Shown here piece after piece: positions 59,069 through 64,000 of a DNA stretch of 64,000 bases. This DNA comes from an uncultured Opitutia bacterium. GTDB lineage: Bacteria; Verrucomicrobiota; Verrucomicrobiia; Opitutales; Puniceicoccaceae. The stretch lies in NCBI GenBank assembly GCA_913056175.1, contig CAJXLM010000002.1, positions 1-64,000 on the forward strand, written 5' to 3'. Under the pieces are notes generated by a model that was given only the letters and a program-made list of their open reading frames with translations, was not told the origin of the DNA and did no database searches. Position 1 is the first letter of the stretch; each line of letters starts with the position of its first letter. Made by a program: the position numbers and the translations under genes.

Positions 59069-61777
59069 ATGGCTTCGAAACGTCCCAGCAAGAAAAAGGC
59101 GGTGCAAGCCACCTTTCAGCCCCGCACCTCCCCCGTCCGGCCGGTCCGGGGGGCGCTGCTGGTGGGCGTGGGCCTCCTCCTCCTCGTGGCGCTGGCCGAC
59201 TACCGGCCGACCCAGGAGGGCTTCCTCCGCGCGTGGGCGACCTCCACCGCGGTGGACCCGGATCCCAACCTCGTCGGCCGCTTCGGGCGGGACGCCTCCT
59301 TCCTCCTGCTCTCCGCCTTTGGGCTCGGGGCCTGGTTCCCGCTCTTCGCGCTCCTCTGGGTGGGCCTTCTCCAGTTCCTGAAACGCGCCCACCTGGTCAC
59401 CCTTCCGCGGGTCCTCGTGCTGGTGCTGGCCACGCTCGGGGCGAGCGGTCTCGCCAACACGGCCTCCCTCCTCTGGTTTCCCGGCCTCGAGGGCCTCTTT
59501 CCTCCGGATTTCTTCCCCCGCGGCACCGGGGGCGCGGTCGGTTACCTCGTGAATGAGGCCTTCCTCTACGAGGTCCTCGGAACCTTCGGGAGTGTCCTCG
59601 TGCAGGGGGTGCTGCTCCTGCTCGGGTTTGCTGCCCTCTTCAGCGATCCCTCCCGCAACCTCTTCGAGCGGGCCTTCCAGCGCTGGAGCTCCGGGGCGAA
59701 GGAGCGTCGGGAGGCCCGGCGGGAGAAACGGGCGGCGAAGGCCGCCGGTCGCGAGGACCGGGCCACCCGGCGCGAGCGCAGGGAGGCGGCCCGGGCGGAG
59801 CGTCGGCAGCGGCGGGAAGCCCGGACCACCCGGCGGGCGGAGCGCCGGCAGCGGCGCGCGGAGAAGCGGGCGGAACGCGAGCGGCGCCGGAAGGAGCGGA
59901 CTGGGGGCGGGGTGGTGGGAGCGGACACCCCGGAGGAAGCCCCCGCCGCGCCCCGGCGGCGAAAGAAGGCCGGACGGAACGGGACGGCTCTGCCGGAGGA
60001 GGAGGAGGCCGTGGACAGCGCCCTTCTCAGTGGCCACATTCCCCGGTGGCGGGCGGAGTCGCGTACCCCGGAGGCTCCCGCGACACCGGCTCCGGAGGAG
60101 GAGCCGGCGGCCCCGCCCGTCCGGAAGCGGGCCTCGCGGAAGGAGCCCGCCCCTTCCGCCGGGCCCGCGGAAGGGGATAGGGAGGAGGCTCCGGCCCTGC
60201 GGATCGTGGCGGGGGAAAAGGTCGAGAAGGCCCGGCCGAAGACCCCGGCCCGGCGGGGCAACTATCACTTTCCCTCGATCGACCGCCTCGAGGAGCCGGC
60301 CCCCTTCGACGAAACCTCAGCCGAGGACCACGCCGAGACCGCCCGGTCCCTCCAGCGGACCCTCGCGGATTTCGGTCTGAAGGTGGACCTGGGGGAGGTC
60401 CACACCGGTCCGGTGATCACCCGCTACGAGGTCTACCCGGCCCCCGGGGTGAAAGTGGAGCGGATCGCGAACCTCGCCAACAACCTGGGGATGAGCCTGA
60501 AGGCGCAGGCCGTGCGGATCCTCGCGCCGGTCCCGGGGAAGGGGTGCGTGGGGATCGAGGTACCCAACCGGCGGCCCTCCCCGGTGCATCTGCGCGAGAT
60601 CATCGAGTCGAAGGCCTGGGTGGAGGCGGAGGCGGACATCCCGCTCATCCTCGGCAAGGAGGTGAGCGGGAAGCCACTGGTGACCGATCTCGCCCGCATG
60701 CCCCACCTGCTCATCGCCGGGGCGACCGGCTCCGGGAAGACCGTCTGCCTGAACAGCGTGATCGCCTCGTTGCTCTACCGGATGAGCCCGGAGGACCTCC
60801 GCTTCCTCATGATCGACCCGAAGATCGTGGAGATGCAGATGTACAACCGGCTTCCCCATATGCTCGTGCCGGTGGTCACCGATCCCAAGAAGGTACCGGG
60901 CGCCCTCAAGTGGCTCATCGGGGAAATGGAGCGGCGCTACCGCATCTTTGCCCGGGCCAACGTCCGCAACATCGCCGGCTTCAACGGGAAGATCCTCCGC
61001 AACCGGGAGGAGCGGAAGCGGGCCGAGGAAATGGACGCCTCCATGTCCGCGGAGGAGCGGGCCGCCCTTCTCGAGGCCCGGGAGGGCGGCAAGAACGACG
61101 ACGACTTTGAGATGCCCACCGAGAAGATACCCTACATCGTCTGCGTCGTCGACGAGTTGGCCGACCTCATGATGGTGGCCCCGGCGGACATCGAGACGGG
61201 CATCGCCCGCCTCGCCCAGCTGGCCCGGGCCGCCGGCATCCACCTCGTCCTCGCCACCCAGCGCCCCTCCGTGAACGTGGTCACCGGGGTCATCAAGGCG
61301 AACCTGCCCAGCCGCATCGCCTTCAAGACCGCCTCGAAGGTGGACAGCCGGACCATCCTCGACGAGAACGGCGCGGATGCCCTCATCGGGCGGGGGGACA
61401 TGCTCTTCCTGCCGCCCGGGGCCCACTCCCTCGTGCGGGCCCAGGGGGCCCTCGTCTCCGATGACGAGATCAACGGGATCGTCGAGGAGCTCGCCGCGAA
61501 CGGTCCCCCGGACATCGACGAGAACGCCGTCGCCGCCATCGAATCCGGCGACGGGGAAGAGGGGGGCGACATCGAGGGGGACTTCGAGGACGACCTCGTG
61601 CCGAAGGCCCTCGAGGTGATCCGCTCCTCCCGGCGGGCCTCCACCTCCATGCTGCAGCGGCGCCTGAAGATCGGCTACAACCGGGCCGCCCGGATCATGG
61701 AGATCCTCGAGGACGAGGGCTACGTCGGCCCGGAGAACGGGGCCCAGCCCCGCGAGATCCTCACGGACTCGGAGTAG
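59069..61777 (+). CDS. ftsK: FtsK/SpoIIIE family DNA translocase
   Basis: A 902-residue inner-membrane ATPase that pumps chromosomal DNA at the division septum. Residues about 25-190 hold four hydrophobic helices. An Arg/Glu-rich linker (about 210-290; KRAERERRRKER) replaces the more usual Pro/Gln-rich linker. The motor has LKAQAVRILAPVPGKGCVGIEVPN, Walker A GATGSGKT, Walker B VCVVDELADLMM and ATQRPSVNVVTGVIKANLPSRIAF. The C-terminal gamma winged helix reads SRRASTSMLQRRLKIGYNRAARIME. ATG 59069 follows aaggg at 4 nt. It is convergent with the ABC-kinase gene, with a 17-nt overlap. Confidence 0.95.
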   Translation: MASKRPSKKKAVQATFQPRTSPVRPVRGALLVGVGLLLLVALADYRPTQEGFLRAWATSTAVDPDPNLVGRFGRDASFLLLSAFGLGAWFPLFALLWVGLLQFLKRAHLVTLPRVLVLVLATLGASGLANTASLLWFPGLEGLFPPDFFPRGTGGAVGYLVNEAFLYEVLGTFGSVLVQGVLLLLGFAALFSDPSRNLFERAFQRWSSGAKERREARREKRAAKAAGREDRATRRERREAARAERRQRREARTTRRAERRQRRAEKRAERERRRKERTGGGVVGADTPEEAPAAPRRRKKAGRNGTALPEEEEAVDSALLSGHIPRWRAESRTPEAPATPAPEEEPAAPPVRKRASRKEPAPSAGPAEGDREEAPALRIVAGEKVEKARPKTPARRGNYHFPSIDRLEEPAPFDETSAEDHAETARSLQRTLADFGLKVDLGEVHTGPVITRYEVYPAPGVKVERIANLANNLGMSLKAQAVRILAPVPGKGCVGIEVPNRRPSPVHLREIIESKAWVEAEADIPLILGKEVSGKPLVTDLARMPHLLIAGATGSGKTVCLNSVIASLLYRMSPEDLRFLMIDPKIVEMQMYNRLPHMLVPVVTDPKKVPGALKWLIGEMERRYRIFARANVRNIAGFNGKILRNREERKRAEEMDASMSAEERAALLEAREGGKNDDDFEMPTEKIPYIVCVVDELADLMMVAPADIETGIARLAQLARAAGIHLVLATQRPSVNVVTGVIKANLPSRIAFKTASKVDSRTILDENGADALIGRGDMLFLPPGAHSLVRAQGALVSDDEINGIVEELAANGPPDIDENAVAAIESGDGEEGGDIEGDFEDDLVPKALEVIRSSRRASTSMLQRRLKIGYNRAARIMEILEDEGYVGPENGAQPREILTDSE

Positions 61778-63650
61778 GGCGAGGGGGGTACGAGGGTGGC
61801 ACTTGGCCTTTCGCTTGGTCAGCGGAGGGCAGGTCGATGGTGAAACGGCACCCTCCTCCGGGGAAATTTTCCGCGCGGATCGTCCCGCCGAGTGACTCAA
61901 TGATTCGGTAACTGATGGAGAGTCCGAGCCCTAGTTGCTGTGTGCGCCCAGACTTCGTGCTAAAAAAGGGGAGGAAGATATTGTTGGGATCCGGAGCGTC
62001 AATGCCTGGTCCGTTGTCCGCAAAGGTCAAGCGTGAGATCTCGTGGCCCACTTCGCCGATCCGGGCGGTGGATACCTCGATTTCCCCTCCCCCCGGCATT
62101 GCCTCAAAACTGTTCTTGAGGAGGTTAAGGAGAACTTGCTTGAGCGGGCCCTCTTCCCCTCGGAAGGTCACGCTCTCCGCTCCAAAGTCGCAACGGACAC
62201 GAATGTGCTTGTATTCCGCGTTGTAGCGCAGGAGTTCACGGATCTCCCGGACGAGGTTGTTTAGGTCGACGATTTCATCTGAGCCCTGGGGACGGTCCGA
62301 GAATGTGACGAGGTTGCTGACAATCCTCGAGATGGACTCCAGTTCCTTTCGGATGCGGTCGAGGATGGTATGGAGTTGATGCTCCGGGTGGGTGTAGCGG
62401 AGGTAGCTAAGGTAGTTGGAAATGATCTCGAGAGGATTGTTGATCTCGTGGGCCACCCCTGCCGCGAGTAGCCCAACCGAGGCCAGCTTTTCCGATAGGA
62501 TGAACTGCTTCTGCAGTTCGTCGTACTCGGTGATGTCCTCCACGATCAGGATCGTTCCGATGACCTGAAGCCCGTCAAAAACCGGATAGGTCTTCACGTT
62601 GTTGACCCTTCGCCGATCACGAATGTGGAGGGTGACATTATAGAGAGCGGCCCGTTCGCAGCGGTGAATGTTCGCGGTGATCTCGGAAAGGGCATCAGGG
62701 TTGCCTTCCAGCAATTGGTCGAGGGGCTCGTTAATAAAGGGGCGTTCCGCGAGTTCGAAGCTTTCCAGACAGTGATCATTGACCATCTTGATCCGCAGTT
62801 TCTCGTCTACCACAATGATGTTGACAGGCAAGGACTGGAGAATCGCTTCATTGTACTTGAGAAATTGATAGAATTCTGTGTCTAGATGGACCGGCCCGGT
62901 ACTCGCCCCTACCTGCGTGTAGGCCATCCGGATCAGGTTCAGCTTGTCCACCTTGTCCACCCGATCGGTGATTAGGAGGGTTCCTTCCTTGAGAACAGAG
63001 ACCCGGTTGGCCAGACGATAGACATCATCAATCCTGTGGGTGATCATCACAATGGCCATCCCCTCCTCCGCACGCTGCAGGAGGGTCGGTACGATTTTGT
63101 GGAAGCTTTCCGTGGAAAGCTTTTCAAGGGCCTCATCGAGAATCAAAAGGCAGGGTGCCTCATGCAGATTTTTAAGGATCTCGATGATGACCCGGTCGGA
63201 TTGGCTCAGAAAGCGCAGCTCGATTCTTGGATCGATGGAGAAACCGTGGGAGCGGAGGTAGTCCGCGGCACGCTCCTCTGTCCGCGGCCGACTGTACAGG
63301 CCAAGTTTGCGATTGCCCTGACTGGCATAGAACAGGTTTTCGCCGACCGAAAAGTTCTCGTTGAGAAAAGGTTGCTGGTAGACCATCCTGACCCCGAGGG
63401 TTTGGGCGGTCTTCAAGTTGTAGCTGGCATCGTTTCGTCCGCCCGGACACACTTCACCGGCGGTCGCCCGAAGGATACCGCTCATCACCCCAGCGAGGCT
63501 CGACTTGCCGGCACCGTGTTCTCCGAGGATGGCGTGAACTTCGCCGGCCTGTACCTCGAGTTCGATCCCATCGAGGGCACGAAACTCGCCGAAGGCGAGC
63601 TGGATTTGCCGTACGACGAAGGGGAGGGCCTTTTCAGGGCGCGATCCCAT
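61761..63650 (-). CDS. ABC ATPase-PAS-histidine kinase fusion protein
   Basis: A 629-residue soluble protein with three parts. Residues about 10-230 are an RbsA-like ABC ATPase: Walker A GEHGAGKS (43-50), YQQPF Q-loop, Walker B ILDEA (Asp172, Glu173) and switch His205; the signature is degenerate (LSQSDR, 148-153). Residues about 265-372 form a PAS domain (LQSLPVNIIVVDEKLRIKMVN). Then comes a HisKA domain with VAHEINNPL (His401) and a HATPase_c with N box LLNLLKN, DNGPGI and GLGLS. No membrane helix or transporter is fused. ATG 63650 (or TTG 63659) overlaps the activator gene by 17 nt. It should phosphorylate that activator in response to a transporter or ATP state. Confidence 0.85.
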   Translation of the reverse strand: MGSRPEKALPFVVRQIQLAFGEFRALDGIELEVQAGEVHAILGEHGAGKSSLAGVMSGILRATAGEVCPGGRNDASYNLKTAQTLGVRMVYQQPFLNENFSVGENLFYASQGNRKLGLYSRPRTEERAADYLRSHGFSIDPRIELRFLSQSDRVIIEILKNLHEAPCLLILDEALEKLSTESFHKIVPTLLQRAEEGMAIVMITHRIDDVYRLANRVSVLKEGTLLITDRVDKVDKLNLIRMAYTQVGASTGPVHLDTEFYQFLKYNEAILQSLPVNIIVVDEKLRIKMVNDHCLESFELAERPFINEPLDQLLEGNPDALSEITANIHRCERAALYNVTLHIRDRRRVNNVKTYPVFDGLQVIGTILIVEDITEYDELQKQFILSEKLASVGLLAAGVAHEINNPLEIISNYLSYLRYTHPEHQLHTILDRIRKELESISRIVSNLVTFSDRPQGSDEIVDLNNLVREIRELLRYNAEYKHIRVRCDFGAESVTFRGEEGPLKQVLLNLLKNSFEAMPGGGEIEVSTARIGEVGHEISRLTFADNGPGIDAPDPNNIFLPFFSTKSGRTQQLGLGLSISYRIIESLGGTIRAENFPGGGCRFTIDLPSADQAKGQVPPSYPPRPTPSP

Positions 63651-64000
63651 AACGAGCAATTCGATTGTAAAGTGTTTTCCTGCTCATGCCGAGAATCTCC
63701 GCCGTTCGTTTCTTGTTGTTGCCTGTTTCCCAAAGAGTGCGCGCGATCAGATCCCGTTCGGCCTGCTCTAAAGGAGTGAGGTCGTTTTTCTCGGCCAAAG
63801 TTGCGCCGCGTTCAAAGCCGATCCCCCGCTGGAGGGCTGGCGGGAGGTCCGAAACCTCCAAATGCTCCCCGCTGCAGAGAGCGCTGGCATAGTTAACGGT
63901 ATTTTTCAGCTCACGAATATTGCCCGGCCAAGGGTACTGGAGGAAAATGTCGAAGACCTCCGGAGCGAAGCTGCGGACGGGCTTGTTGTGGCTGCGGGCA
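63634..64000 (-). CDS. NtrC-type sigma-54 transcription activator, C-terminal part
   Basis: Only the last 121 residues lie in the window. YPWPGNIRELKNTV is the end of the AAA+ sigma-54 interaction domain. After a linker (LPPALQRGIGFERGATLAEKNDL) there is a Fis-type helix-turn-helix: LIARTLWETGNNKKRTAEILGMSRKTLYNRIARYG. The protein ends GIAP. Typically such proteins carry an N-terminal receiver domain, which would lie beyond the window. The kinase start lies inside its 3' end, indicating a cognate two-component pair. Targets would have GG-N10-GC sigma-54 promoters. Confidence 0.9.
   Translation of the reverse strand, partial: ARSHNKPVRSFAPEVFDIFLQYPWPGNIRELKNTVNYASALCSGEHLEVSDLPPALQRGIGFERGATLAEKNDLTPLEQAERDLIARTLWETGNNKKRTAEILGMSRKTLYNRIARYGIAP

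Noticed and set aside
1-64000. tRNA, rRNA or CRISPR arrays
   Set aside because: No cloverleaf with a GGTTCGA-like arm, no rRNA text and no regularly spaced short repeats were seen by eye; a tRNAscan or CRISPR search could still add something small.

Overview
Organism and composition. The window is very G+C-rich: a hand count of 33001-33060 gives 47 G+C of 60. Genes are tightly packed, often overlap by 4 nt (ATGA or GTGA), and rarely show a strong Shine-Dalgarno sequence. The content is that of a diderm bacterium: a KDO-8-P synthase, an AsmA-like protein, an ExbB homologue and an M48 lipoprotein. PPi-dependent phosphofructokinase, a GldA/F/G-like ABC set followed by DUF4340, ileS-dksA-lspA order and a REP-associated transposase of a familiar type together suggest Verrucomicrobiota, probably class Opitutae. 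This is inference; there is no rRNA gene and I saw no tRNA or CRISPR array.

Layout. 1-1048: truncated RAYT transposase whose HUH motif is degenerate, next to a G/T-rich region with two ~197-bp direct repeats. 1049-5550: AhpD-like and DJ-1-like proteins, a purine permease with a possible riboswitch over its ribosome-binding site, and two EamA transporters. 5600-10238 (minus): a three-gene overlapping operon of a 958-aa TPR protein, a smaller periplasmic protein and ExbB without ExbD. 10351-13271: SRAP protein, TPR protein, PPi-phosphofructokinase. 13331-22895 (minus): dynamin-like GTPase, DegT aminotransferase, small membrane protein, DUF2071 protein, beta-propeller-like protein, SpoIVB-type (S55) peptidase, Na+/Ca2+ exchanger. 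23025-27620: ileS, a histone-H1-tailed DksA-like protein, lspA. 27697-35557: an overlapping ABC/GldG/DUF4340/AsmA operon. 35658-38768: accB, accC, Asp23 and its membrane partner. 38836-46622: two-domain acyltransferase, kdsA, SDR, EF-G paralogue, argG, gpmA. 46738-47526: M48 lipoprotein.

Two segments differ in composition. From about 47600 to 56009 G+C falls to about half in places (31 of 60 at 51181-51240). This holds a promoter-like site and a seven-gene operon for polyol or sugar uptake and oxidation: an erythritol/threitol-type dehydrogenase, a CUT1 ABC transporter with two different ATPases, and an L-xylulose-reductase-like SDR. It ends in a 4-nt convergent stop-codon overlap with a G+C-rich biotin transporter operon (bioY, ecfT, bioM). 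After manA and ftsK, composition drops again (30 of 60 at 62401-62460) from the ftsK stop codon to the window end. Here lies the most unusual gene: an RbsA-like ABC ATPase domain fused to PAS and histidine-kinase domains, translationally coupled to an NtrC-type sigma-54 activator cut by the window edge.

How the genes work together. The polyol operon is self-contained: binding protein, two permeases, two ATPases, two NAD(P)-dependent oxidoreductases. The ABC-kinase plus sigma-54 activator looks like a two-component system that could read the state of a sugar ABC transporter through its own ATPase domain. Its target is unknown; I found no convincing sigma-54 promoter before the polyol operon. 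Biotin uptake genes, BCCP and biotin carboxylase in the same window fit a cell that imports biotin for fatty-acid synthesis.
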